Source of the DNA: an uncultured Clostridia bacterium
GTDB taxonomy: Bacteria > Bacillota > Clostridia > Christensenellales > Borkfalkiaceae
Assembly (NCBI GenBank): GCA_934249215.1
Contig: CAKQKN010000141.1
Span: 1-30,323 of the forward strand
Direction: 5' to 3'
Length of the DNA stretch: 30,323 nucleotides
In this document: piece by piece, positions 1 through 7,611 of the stretch
Position numbering within the stretch: position 1 is the first letter of the stretch
How the letters are laid out: every line of letters begins with the position of its first letter
Program-made: the position numbers and the translations under genes
The notes under the pieces: model-generated
Database searches by the model: none
What the model was told of the DNA's origin: nothing
The model's input: only the letters and a program-made list of their open reading frames with translations

Positions 1-183
1 TAAGCGAGTAAGACTCGGGATGACGGGATTAGAGAAGTGCGGCGCGGGGCTTTGCGGTTTGTGAAGTTAGATTATGATGGAAGTGCGGGGCTGGCGCCCC
101 TGGATCCCTCGGAAGTAGAGCAAGGACGCGAGGCTCGGGATGACGGATAAATATTGGGCAAGCGAGTGATGCTCGGGATGACG
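1..183. repeat. Three copies of a short dispersed intergenic repeat
   Basis: Three related copies share the core CTCGGGATGACG preceded by GCGAG: about 4-26, 128-146 and 162-183. The middle copy has a partly complementary arm, CTGGATCCCTCGG, at about 101-113, so it can fold into an imperfect hairpin. A related but longer block lies at 11985-12043, so the element is dispersed in this genome. It resembles the small palindromic intergenic repeats common in bacterial chromosomes; I cannot assign a named family. No coding sequence is supported here. Confidence 0.55.
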
Positions 184-350
184 AAGAATATTGGCTTAAA
201 GTAAAAAAACGGCAGTCCTCTCTCGAGTTTTGCCCGCGAAACGGACAAAACTCACTCCGCTTACGCGCGGCGCGCCCCTTTTGTCGCATACGCGACATTT
301 CCCCGTTTGGCGGGGGAATCGCCCCGAATTGGGAAAAACTGAAAGTGAAC
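184..350. other. Non-coding block with several small palindromes
   Basis: No reading frame here has a ribosome binding site or protein-like composition. Small inverted repeats are visible: GTCGC/GCGAC at about 283-295, and CCCCG/CGGGG at about 301-315. The block sits between the dispersed repeats and the insertion-sequence end, and looks like repeat-rich intergenic DNA. Nothing more specific can be supported. Confidence 0.35.
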
Positions 351-537
351 TGAACTGCGCCCTAAAAGTTGGACACAAAAGGAGTGCAAAAATATGACGG
401 CAAAAGGAAGTAAATACATTAAAAAGTATTCGCCTGAATTCAGAATATCCGTTATACTGGATATGCTCGGTACGTAAAAGACGGGATATAGGTCGATTAT
501 TAGGGGGGGGTGGGCTGAAAAAGCGGACGTTATGAGT
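351..537 (+). mobile_element. Remnant of an IS3-family insertion sequence (left end plus start of orfA)
   Basis: At 351-376 there is a sequence of the type found at IS3-family termini, beginning TGAACTGCGCCC and ending AAAAGTTGGACAC. It is followed at once by a Shine-Dalgarno site (GGAG, 381-384) and a reading frame whose product resembles the N-terminus of IS3-type OrfA. The element stops within about 190 bases. There is no orfB, no DDE domain and no right-hand end in the window. It abuts the 3' end of yjjG, so the deletion or insertion endpoint lies close to that gene. Confidence 0.6.
394..537 (+). pseudogene. Truncated IS3-type transposase OrfA fragment
   Basis: An ATG at 394, nine bases after GGAG, opens a 27-codon frame ending in TAA at 475-477. 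The peptide contains KKYSPEFRISVILDML, matching the start of IS3-family OrfA helix-turn-helix proteins (usually about 90-100 residues). After the stop the same frame continues with TGYRSIIR, which also looks like OrfA (a GYRSIARK-type motif). A nonsense change and then truncation therefore disabled it. It cannot transpose on its own. Confidence 0.55.
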
Positions 538-1222
538 TAAGAATAAATGATGCGACGGAAGATAAAGTTTTTGCGATGTATTTTACGTTCAGATCGGAAG
601 GAAGCTGTTTGCCGTTCGGATTGAACCATACGCAGTCCAGTCCGTACTGATTTGCGCCCGCAACGTCGCTCGTGAGAGAGTCGCCGACGACTAAAGCGCG
701 GTCGCGGGAAAAATTCGGAACGGAAGCCGCTACGTGGTCGAAGAACGCTTTGTGCGGCTTGCTTGCGCCGACTTTTTCGGAAATGAATATTTCGTCGAAG
801 TATTTTTCGGTGTCGGTTGCCGTGATGCGCCCGTTCTGTACCTCGGTGACGCCGTTCGTTATCATATATAACCGACAATTTGCGGCTTTAAGCGATTCGA
901 GCAGACCGATCGTTTCGGGATAAAGTACGCCTTTGGTGGACAGTGCGCGCAAAAAAACGAGGTTTGCTTCTTCCGCGTCCGCCTCGACGCCGAGCGCCTT
1001 GAACAGTTTTTCGTAGCGAAGGACGAGAAGTCGTTCTTTCGGCGCGGAGTTTTTTTCTATTTCAGCCCATGTTTCGAGGTTGAATTTTCTGTATAGTTCG
1101 TAGTTTTCGTTCGTCGGAGCAATGCCGAAACGCGGCGCAAATTCGTCGAATGCCAATCGTTCGGAAGCGTCGAAGTCGAAAAGCGTATTGTCTGCATCGA
1201 AAAGTAATATGTCGTATTTCAT
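530..1222 (-). CDS. yjjG: YjjG-family HAD pyrimidine nucleotidase
   Basis: This 230-residue haloacid-dehalogenase phosphatase has all four HAD motifs: DADNT at residues 9-13 (nucleophile Asp9, acid/base Asp11), Thr122 in ITNG, Lys155 in SKPHK, and GDSLTSD at 180-186. The LFDADNTLFDFD start, the cap between motifs I and II and the GANQYGLDCVWFNPNGK tail match the YjjG noncanonical pyrimidine nucleotidase family. That family dephosphorylates nucleoside monophosphates, including damaged or analogue pyrimidines. The enzyme should be cytosolic and Mg-dependent. The start is fixed because an in-frame TGA lies four codons upstream and motif I begins at residue 9. No Shine-Dalgarno site is possible: the -10 hexamer ends seven bases before the ATG. 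The exact substrate is inferred from family membership. Confidence 0.85.
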   Translation of the reverse strand: MKYDILLFDADNTLFDFDASERLAFDEFAPRFGIAPTNENYELYRKFNLETWAEIEKNSAPKERLLVLRYEKLFKALGVEADAEEANLVFLRALSTKGVLYPETIGLLESLKAANCRLYMITNGVTEVQNGRITATDTEKYFDEIFISEKVGASKPHKAFFDHVAASVPNFSRDRALVVGDSLTSDVAGANQYGLDCVWFNPNGKQLPSDLNVKYIAKTLSSVASFILNS

Positions 1223-1228
1223 ACGCCG

Positions 1229-1257
1229 ATTATATCATAAAGAACTATCTTATGCAA
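1229..1257 (-). promoter_or_regulatory. Extended -10 promoter of yjjG, probably giving a leaderless mRNA
   Basis: On the minus strand, TATAAT (1234-1229) is preceded by TGA, giving an extended -10 (TGnTATAAT). A TTGCAT -35-like hexamer lies at 1257-1252 with 17-base spacing. Only six bases (CGGCGT) separate the -10 from the ATG at 1222, so transcription should start at or next to the A of the start codon. Confidence 0.6.
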
Positions 1258-1336
1258 CCGTATTGCGCGGCAGCCCGTTATTACGCCGTAAGCGTGGCTT
1301 TCTTGCCGTTTCGATATAATGAGCGGAATCCCGGCG

Positions 1337-1364
1337 AAAAAGTCGCTTTTTAAGGCGGCTTTTT
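1337..1364 (-). terminator. Intrinsic terminator of the ger operon (bidirectional shape)
   Basis: A 10-bp stem pairs AAAAAGTCGC with GCGGCTTTTT (one G-U) around an 8-base loop. Read on the minus strand it ends in five U residues and lies 45 bases after the gerC stop. It separates the ger operon from the yjjG promoter. Confidence 0.6.
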
Positions 1365-1408
1365 AAAAAGTAGGGCTATAGGGAGATTATCGGCACTTAA
1401 TCGGACGC

Positions 1409-2710
1409 TTAATGTTTGTTTATGCAGTTTACGATAAAGTTTACTTTAGTGCTCGTCGTTATGCTGTCTTTCAGCGACGGGTATTTATCCGGAATATGAC
1501 GATAGAGAAAGTTTTTCAGTTCGAACACGTCGCAGCCGTTCTTTGCGGAAAGAAAGTATAAATCGGTCAGCGTTTCGGATATTTTTGCCGAAAGCGCTTC
1601 GAGGCATTCTTTCGGAGCGATTTCGTAATAGGCGAGTTTGCCGGTGTCGGGGTCTGCAGATACCTCTTCGTTTTTGCAATAAAGTTTAAGGCACGCTTCG
1701 AAATACGGTATGCCGTTTTCTATTTTCAGTGAAATTTTCTTTTCGTTGCCGACGACGGATACTATCGAATCGTTTTTCTTGCCGTTTTTTTCGTAAGAAA
1801 CGTCGATAAAAGCTTCGCTGACGTTTTCTTTCAACGCATTGTAGAACAGCGTCTGTTCGGGAGATATTTCGCAAGCTTATTTGCCGTTTACGAACAAAAG
1901 CGAACTTCTTGCGTCGAAAACTGTCTTTTCGTTGCCTTGATCGTCCTGTCCGCCTTTGCCGGTCGCGCCGCCGCCGTGCACTTCGGAAGTTGCGATAATC
2001 GACTTATAGGCGGGCTTTTTTGCGGATAACGGTGAAATTTCGACCGCAGACGAGCTTTGATCGTTCTCTTCTTGATTGTTTGAATCGCCTTTCGTTTTGT
2101 CCTCCGTTTGTTTTCGTTTTACGAGCGGCATATATGAAAAACCCGACGGTGAGCGTGCTTTTTGGGCAAATTCCCGTATATCGGTTACGAGAACGGTGTT
2201 GGCGCGGTCGATGTCGCGGACGAGTATTTTTTGCAGTGCGAAAGAGGATACGTAATCGAGCGGAGTCGGAGATGAAAGAACTTCTTTTGCGGTGCCGTCT
2301 GCCGCGGCGAGTATTGCCGAGCTCACAAACCTGTTGGACGTGAGCATATAGTCGATTATCGGCATGAATTCTTTGTCCAAAAGACTTCTTCCGAATATGA
2401 TCAGGTTGCAGAACGCGAGTTTCGGGTACCAGCCCGTCGTTATGCCGATAGTGTCGAGCGCGTCGAACAGTGTTTTGCCTTTTGCCGTCAGAATGGCGTC
2501 GCTGTTGGACGTCTGGGTGTCGGTTGCCTGCGGAATCGCCACTTGTGCGGTGATTTCGAGTTCGCCGTCCGCTTCGTCGATGCCGAGGGCGACTATGATG
2601 GCGGTTTTCTGGACGTCGATGAGCTGACAGTCGTTGGAAAAAAACAATATGCAGACCGCCAGAAAGGCGATGAACATAAGTTTAGCCCGCTTGTAACTTT
2701 TTGTTTTCAT
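1409..2710 (-). pseudogene. gerC: gerC: Ger(x)C-type germination protein interrupted by one in-frame TAA
   Basis: The first 277 codons (2710-1880) encode the N-terminal part of a Ger(x)C germinant-receptor subunit: an N-terminal membrane segment, then DVQKTAIIVALGID, the family's start of the mature domain. A TAA at 1879-1877 stops it at ...LLFVNGK. The same frame then runs open for 155 codons (ACEISPEQTLFYNALKENV...) to 1409 and holds the rest of the C-terminal domain. Family members have a leucine near this point (GDKLVG), so TTA to TAA is the simplest origin; that is inference. The full frame would be about 433 residues, and functional homologues have roughly 370-400. The start is supported by AAGGAG five bases upstream, and it overlaps gerB by 29 bases. 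The expected lipidation cysteine is Cys28, in an unusual FSNDC context. No SD-led restart is visible after the stop; the first possible start codon is a TTG at 1834. Confidence 0.75.
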
Positions 2711-3767
2711 TCGTTCTCCTTAAGGCGGTCAGCGGAATGACGAAACCGCAAACGGCGAAAAACGCCGAAAAATAGTTCCTGTAGATCGCTAATATTTCGT
2801 TATATTTTTGCGCGAAAAAATAGGTCGCGACGAGAAGCGCCGCGTTCAGCGCGATTGCCGGAATCGTTGCTTTTTCGAGGGCGAAAGCGCGTTCGAAAAG
2901 TTTGACGGACGTGACGATCGGGAATGACACGGCGAGAACGCCCGCAAGCGAGATAAGGAAAATCGCGAGGTAGTCGAACCTTCCGACGTTCTGGAGCGTT
3001 ACGCTGAAAATCCCCGTTTCCTTTATCGCGATTCTTTGCGACGGCGCGACATACGTGAACACTGCGTAGAAACAGCAGAAGAACGCTGCGGTGAAAACGG
3101 CGGGGACGGCGTAACTTATCGCGGTTTTTAAAAACACTCTTTTTTCGCGCTTGAAATGCCCCATGAAAAAGAGCAGATAAAGAGAGTCGCCGAACCACGA
3201 AATGGTCGATAACAGATCTATAGCCCCGTTTTTGCTTCCATAAAAAAGCGGGAAAAGCGCGTCCCAGTCGCCCGACGGAACGGAAAGAAAGAATATCGTT
3301 ATAAGTCCCGCCCAGCATATCGGCAGGCAAAACTCCGCCGCTCGCCCGATCGTTTTCAAGCCTTTGAGCGAAGTGTAAAACGCGACGATGAAGAGCGGAT
3401 AAAAGACGGGCGACGAGGGTAGAATTTCGTAAAACGCGGTTTCGATGAGCAGTTTATGTTCGATTATGAAAAGGTAAGATTTGAGCGCGAAGTAGATCGC
3501 GTATACGAAATAGACCGCGCGTGCGAAAAATTCGCCGTAGCCGTCGGACAGAACGGCGTAATACGTTTTCCCGCCGTGCATTTTGTCGAGAATAAAGACG
3601 TAGACGATGAAAAGCAGTTCGAGGATAAACCAGACGGCGACCGGTTGCCAGAGTTTTTCTTCGTAAAGCGAGGAAATGACGGAGGGCGCGCAGACGATCT
3701 TCGTCAGCGGTAAAAGACACGCGAAAAGCGCGCATATCTGTTTTACGGTAATCTGATTTTTTCTCAT
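2682..3767 (-). CDS. gerB: GerAB-type spore germination permease
   Basis: The 361-residue product is very hydrophobic, with about ten predicted transmembrane helices. It matches the GerAB/GerBB family of the APC transporter superfamily, which forms the germinant-binding membrane subunit of spore germination receptors. The N-terminus (ITVKQICALFACLLPLTKIV) and the spacing of helices are typical, and the length equals the family norm of about 360. Its ATG overlaps the gerA stop as ATGA, and its 3' end overlaps gerC by 29 bases, so the three genes are translationally coupled. AAGGA lies about nine bases before the start. It would act in the inner spore membrane together with GerA. The germinant cannot be read from the sequence. 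Confidence 0.85.
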   Translation of the reverse strand: MRKNQITVKQICALFACLLPLTKIVCAPSVISSLYEEKLWQPVAVWFILELLFIVYVFILDKMHGGKTYYAVLSDGYGEFFARAVYFVYAIYFALKSYLFIIEHKLLIETAFYEILPSSPVFYPLFIVAFYTSLKGLKTIGRAAEFCLPICWAGLITIFFLSVPSGDWDALFPLFYGSKNGAIDLLSTISWFGDSLYLLFFMGHFKREKRVFLKTAISYAVPAVFTAAFFCCFYAVFTYVAPSQRIAIKETGIFSVTLQNVGRFDYLAIFLISLAGVLAVSFPIVTSVKLFERAFALEKATIPAIALNAALLVATYFFAQKYNEILAIYRNYFSAFFAVCGFVIPLTALRRTNENKKLQAG

Positions 3768-5206
3768 TCTCTTACGTCCTTGATTCTTTGTCTGATTCTG
3801 TTTTTACTGCGGAGCGTTTTCGGGCGTTCGCGCATTTCGGTTATGAAATCGATGTAGAGCGCGTCTTTTTCGTCGCTTCTGATCGACGGTGCGAAAGGTG
3901 CGAAGATAGGCACGCCGAAGTTGTCGAGCGAGCAAAGATAGAGTATTAAAAACGCCGTCGTAAGCACTATTCCGTAGCCGCCGATCGTTCCCGCGGCGAT
4001 GAGGTAAATGAACCGCAATACGCTCATCGAGTCCACGAGTTCGGGCACTGTGTAAAGGCATATCCCGGACATTGCCATAATCATAATCGTCGGGGTGGAC
4101 ACGATGCCCGCTTTTACGGCGGTGTCGCCGAGGACGAGCGCGCCCACGATCGAAAGAGCCATTCCCACGTATTTCGGCATTCGCACGCTCGCTTCGTTGA
4201 GAATTTCGAATATGAGAAAGGTGAAGAACATTTCGAAACTCGGGGAAAGGGGGATTCCTTTTACGCTGTTGACGATCGTGAGCAAAAAGTTGAGCGGAAT
4301 TATTTGCAGGTGAAAAAGTTGAGCCGACACGAAAAGCGCGGGCAGAAGTACGGCGAAAAGCAACGAGAACAGCCTTATTCCGCGTTCCATGTTCGCGCGG
4401 TAGTTGTTCACGAAATAATCCTCCGAACTCTGGAAGTCCTCGGTGAGCATATACGGCACGGTCAGAACGATCGGTGAGCCGTCCACGATTATGCCGACTC
4501 TGCCCTCGAGCATTTTTTGCGTCAGAATGTCGGGCTTTTCTGTCGTTCCGTATTGCTTGAAAACGGACGTTTTGTGCTCGACTATGAGTTTTCCGACGTA
4601 CGAACTGTCGGGAATGCCGTCGATGTCGATCAGTTTAAGGCGTTTTTTGACTTCTTTCACGATATTCGGGTCGATGATCGAACCGATATAGCAGATCGCG
4701 ACGGCGGTTTGGGAATATCGCCCGATCGTGGTAAAGTCTATCGTGAAGTCTTTGACTTTGATGCGCCGTCTTAACAAGCCGAGGTTGGTTTTTATGCACT
4801 CGGTGAACCCCTCGCGCGGACCTTTGACGACCACCGACGTAGGCGGTTCGGACACGGCTCGCGTCTGATACGAAAGAAAATCGCACGCGAGGGCTTTTTT
4901 CAGACCGGCGAAAAACACCAGCGTTTTGCCGTTCAGAAGTTCTTTCGTCGCGTCGCTTAAGTCGGTTTTTCCCGATACGTTCGGAATGTTGAGTGCGGCG
5001 ACGCAGTCGTCGGGCGTTTCTGCCTGCATTTTCACAAGCGGTGTGAGAACGAGCAAGCCTACCTGATTTTTGTCGGTAACCGAATCGACGTAGATCACGC
5101 AGAAATCGACGCTTCCGCATTTGTTTTCGTAATATATCACGTCCTGAGATTTTATCAGCTCTTTTATGGCGTTCACGTTTTTACTTAAGTTCGCCGAAAC
5201 TTTCAT
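3764..5206 (-). CDS. gerA: GerA-type spore germination protein
   Basis: This 480-residue protein is a GerAA/GerBA/GerKA family member, the A subunit of a germinant receptor. Visible signatures are PREGFTECIKTNLGLLRRRIK-type residues at 130-150, EGRVGIIVDGSP at 234-245, FQSSEDYF at 258-265 and FEILNEASVRMPKYVG at 333-348. About four to six membrane helices fill residues 280-430, followed by a basic C-terminal tail. The reading frame extends far upstream but without family similarity; the ATG at 5206 gives the usual length and N-terminus. The ribosome site there is weak (GGAT). The gene is first in gerA-gerB-gerC. In known spore formers such operons are made in the forespore; I could not identify a convincing sigma-G promoter. 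Confidence 0.88.
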   Translation of the reverse strand: MKVSANLSKNVNAIKELIKSQDVIYYENKCGSVDFCVIYVDSVTDKNQVGLLVLTPLVKMQAETPDDCVAALNIPNVSGKTDLSDATKELLNGKTLVFFAGLKKALACDFLSYQTRAVSEPPTSVVVKGPREGFTECIKTNLGLLRRRIKVKDFTIDFTTIGRYSQTAVAICYIGSIIDPNIVKEVKKRLKLIDIDGIPDSSYVGKLIVEHKTSVFKQYGTTEKPDILTQKMLEGRVGIIVDGSPIVLTVPYMLTEDFQSSEDYFVNNYRANMERGIRLFSLLFAVLLPALFVSAQLFHLQIIPLNFLLTIVNSVKGIPLSPSFEMFFTFLIFEILNEASVRMPKYVGMALSIVGALVLGDTAVKAGIVSTPTIMIMAMSGICLYTVPELVDSMSVLRFIYLIAAGTIGGYGIVLTTAFLILYLCSLDNFGVPIFAPFAPSIRSDEKDALYIDFITEMRERPKTLRSKNRIRQRIKDVRE

Positions 5207-5297
5207 AAAATCTATTATCCGTTTTTGTCGATAAATTATGCGGCGGCGGAATCGTCGGGGCGATTGATGGGGCGAGAGCTGCGGTGGAATAGGGGGG

Positions 5298-5339
5298 GAG
5301 ATCTGTGGGTCGAGATCTGCGGGCCGAGATCGGCGGGGG
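5298..5339. repeat. Three imperfect 14-bp tandem repeats, G-rich
   Basis: The units GAGATCTGTGGGTC, GAGATCTGCGGGCC and GAGATCGGCGGGGG lie head to tail at 5298-5311, 5312-5325 and 5326-5339. A run of seven G (5292-5298) precedes them. They sit between gerA and the promoter of the ATPase-like gene, on the gerA side. They could be binding sites or a slippage-prone tract; function is unknown. Confidence 0.6.
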
Positions 5340-5424
5340 GCAGCGGTTTGCTGCAAATTGCGGCGGTTCGCGGTACGTTTTGCCGATAGTTTGGGATACT
5401 TTGGCAAGTCGGCGTCAATATACT

Positions 5425-5454
5425 TTGACATATCGGTGCCGAAAGTGGTATTAT
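5425..5454 (+). promoter_or_regulatory. Sigma-A promoter of the ATPase-like gene
   Basis: TTGACA (5425-5430), an 18-base spacer, then TATTAT (5449-5454). The start of transcription would be near 5461, giving an untranslated leader of about 85 bases before the gene at 5546. Confidence 0.6.
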
Positions 5455-5545
5455 ATGAGCGGGCGTCGGGGATAATCGTGAAATCCCCGCCATAAAATAT
5501 CGTAAATCGGCCGCCGCGGAAAAAACGCGCGGCTGTGGAGGATAT

Positions 5546-7453
5546 ATGGAAAACAAAAAAAGCGTTTACGCGCTGAAAAAACTTAACAGTCCGGAGTCCG
5601 TGCGCAAAGAGATTCTTGCGATCGACGGCGTCAAGAGCGTCGAGATCGACGAAGAGAATATGACGCTCGGATACGAAATCGACGAATGGACGAGCGATTA
5701 CGACGTGTTCACCCGCGTTATGGAAATCGCCGATTCTTACGGTTGCGAGTTCGATTTCGACCGCGAATCGGGCAGCGAGCCGGAATCGGCTGAAAATGCG
5801 GAAGAAACGACGGACGGAAAAGATGCGCCCGCAAAGGACGAAGAAGATATTTCCGATGACGAAGAATACGAGGAAACGGAAAACGACAAGGAAAGCGGAA
5901 AAGAGAAGAAAAAGAGAAAGACGCTTTCCGAGCGCGTTCAGCGGATCATCGAATTGTCCGTCGCTGTCGTCGCACTCGTGGCGGCACTCTTCTTCGTTGA
6001 TACCGTGCAACTCGTGTTCCTCGCGATTGCTTTTGCCGTTGCCGGGTACGACGTGATTTACAACGCTATCGTAAAGATTGCGAAAAAAGAGATTATCAGC
6101 GAAGAATTGATTTTGTCGCTGGCGTTTTTTGCGGCGATCGCGCTCGGACATCAGGTCGGCGCCGTCGTTGCCGTGCTTCTGTATTCGGTCGCGTCGTTCG
6201 CGCTTAAAACGGGGAAAGAGATCGTCGACGGAAAGGCCCCCGTTTATTTCCTGCCGGAAAAGTGCAGAAAAGTCGTCGAAGAAAGCAAGGCGGAACTCGT
6301 TTCGCCCGAAGAGATCGTTGCGGGCGATCGAGTATTTTTCAGAAAGAGCGAGCATTGTTTGTTCGACGGAACGGTGGCGGGCGACGTAACCGCGATCGGG
6401 TTCGACGGGAGTTCCGTTGCGCTTACCGCTGGCGATAAGATTTACGCCGGAATGAGAGTTTTGTCGAACGTTGCCGTCGAGGTTTCTTCGGAGATCGGAA
6501 AGGGCAGATACGATTCGAGAAACAAAAAAGCGATTGCTTCGATCGAGGCGGGGAGCCGTATGCAGAGATTTGCCGCGTCCAAATCGTGGGTATGTCTTTC
6601 AGTGCTTCTCGTGTTCTGTCTGCTTCTGGCGTTTTTGCCTCCGATCGCTTACGATAGTTATGCGGAAGGGCTGTATCGCTGGGGATATACCGCGACGATT
6701 ATCGCCGCGCTTTGCTCGACTTCGCTGCTTTGCGGAGCGAATGCCGTTGCGATTTTTGCCGCTATCATTCCATCCGGGAAGAAAGGCGTTCTGCCCGCCG
6801 ATTACGATTCCGCGGTGAAGATGATGAAAAGCAACGAGGTTTACATCGATTGCGAAAGCGTGCTTTGCGAAGCGGATAATGCGACAGACGCGACCGAAAC
6901 GGCGGGGCTTGATGGGCTTGCGGGTGCGCGGTTGAAAGAAGATTGCCGCGGGGCTGCGCTCGAACTCAAAGATTTCGGAAAGAACGAGGTCATGGTAACT
7001 TCGCTTCCCGAAGCGGAGTGCGTGCGGGTATGCACGGAGAACAAGATTCCCGAATATTCCGCGGAAAAGAACGACGCCGCGAAAGTCGATATTTTCGATA
7101 ACGCGCTGAAAGACGGCAAGATCGTCGTTTTAAGCGAGAAAAATCTTAAAAAATACGGACTGACCGAGGAAAACGGCACGGTGATCGCGTATGCCGACGG
7201 CGATTCCGAATACGTCGCGAACGCCACAGTCACCGCCGCGAACGTCTCGCGCATTCCGTTTATCGTCAAACTTGCGGCGCGTACCGTCAAGATTTGCAAG
7301 GGTGCGTTTATCGCGGGGTTCGTCGTCAAGACGATTCTTGCCGTGCTTGCGCTCTGCGGAGTCGCGGGGCTTTGGTGGGCGGTGCTCGCCGACACGCTCG
7401 TCGGAATTTCTTGCTGTGTGGCGGCGGTGCTTAACGTCAGGGACGTGTTTTAA
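5546..7453 (+). CDS. P1B-type ATPase-like membrane pseudoenzyme
   Basis: The 635-residue product follows the layout of heavy-metal P1B ATPases. Residues 5-71 resemble an HMA domain (DGVKSVEID, a beta-alpha-beta-beta-alpha pattern) but lack the metal-binding CxxC. Residues 72-125 are a very acidic, then basic linker. Membrane segments lie at about 135-220, then an actuator-like domain (GDRVFF, GDKIYAG), more helices at about 347-410, a cytosolic part, and final helices ending in LWWAVLADTLVG and VLNVRDVF, typical of the P1B C-terminus. The active-site motifs are gone: the CPC of helix 6 is C390-S-T, DKTGT has become D435-C-E-S-V, TGES is absent (GFDG, 285-288), and GDGxND is replaced near 526-534. 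The nucleotide-binding domain is cut to a few dozen residues. It should not hydrolyse ATP; a structural, sensing or inhibitory role is possible. The start has GGAGG four bases upstream. Confidence 0.72.
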   Translation: MENKKSVYALKKLNSPESVRKEILAIDGVKSVEIDEENMTLGYEIDEWTSDYDVFTRVMEIADSYGCEFDFDRESGSEPESAENAEETTDGKDAPAKDEEDISDDEEYEETENDKESGKEKKKRKTLSERVQRIIELSVAVVALVAALFFVDTVQLVFLAIAFAVAGYDVIYNAIVKIAKKEIISEELILSLAFFAAIALGHQVGAVVAVLLYSVASFALKTGKEIVDGKAPVYFLPEKCRKVVEESKAELVSPEEIVAGDRVFFRKSEHCLFDGTVAGDVTAIGFDGSSVALTAGDKIYAGMRVLSNVAVEVSSEIGKGRYDSRNKKAIASIEAGSRMQRFAASKSWVCLSVLLVFCLLLAFLPPIAYDSYAEGLYRWGYTATIIAALCSTSLLCGANAVAIFAAIIPSGKKGVLPADYDSAVKMMKSNEVYIDCESVLCEADNATDATETAGLDGLAGARLKEDCRGAALELKDFGKNEVMVTSLPEAECVRVCTENKIPEYSAEKNDAAKVDIFDNALKDGKIVVLSEKNLKKYGLTEENGTVIAYADGDSEYVANATVTAANVSRIPFIVKLAARTVKICKGAFIAGFVVKTILAVLALCGVAGLWWAVLADTLVGISCCVAAVLNVRDVF

Positions 7454-7611
7454 GGTCCACAGTTTGTAGAATTTTTTCGATAATATAAATCTGCGAAAAC
7501 GTTTGCAAAGGCGCGGGCGTTTCGGTGATTTTTGCTTGTCGTCGGGGCAAAAGTCAGTCGATCGGGCGGATAAGCCGAATTTGCAAAGAAGATCGGTCGG
7601 GTATTAAAACA

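Larger units (their letters stand above)
5207..5545. other. Divergent intergenic region between gerA and the ATPase-like gene
   Basis: The 339 bases hold a G-rich tandem repeat (5298-5339) and one clear sigma-A promoter pointing to the right (5425-5454). For the leftward ger operon no convincing -35/-10 pair was found. There is no supported coding sequence. Confidence 0.5.

Noticed and set aside
1..350. CRISPR array
   Set aside because: The repeat copies are unequal in length and spacing, and there are no uniform spacers or cas genes.
5292..5340. G-quadruplex motif
   Set aside because: The G runs are separated by 8-11 bases, longer than usual loops; the tandem-repeat description fits better.
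5207..6355. Open frame continuing upstream of gerA for about 380 codons
   Set aside because: It runs antisense through the ATPase-like gene, has no germination-protein similarity there, and gerA has its normal length from 5206. Such long antisense frames come from the codon bias of this genome.
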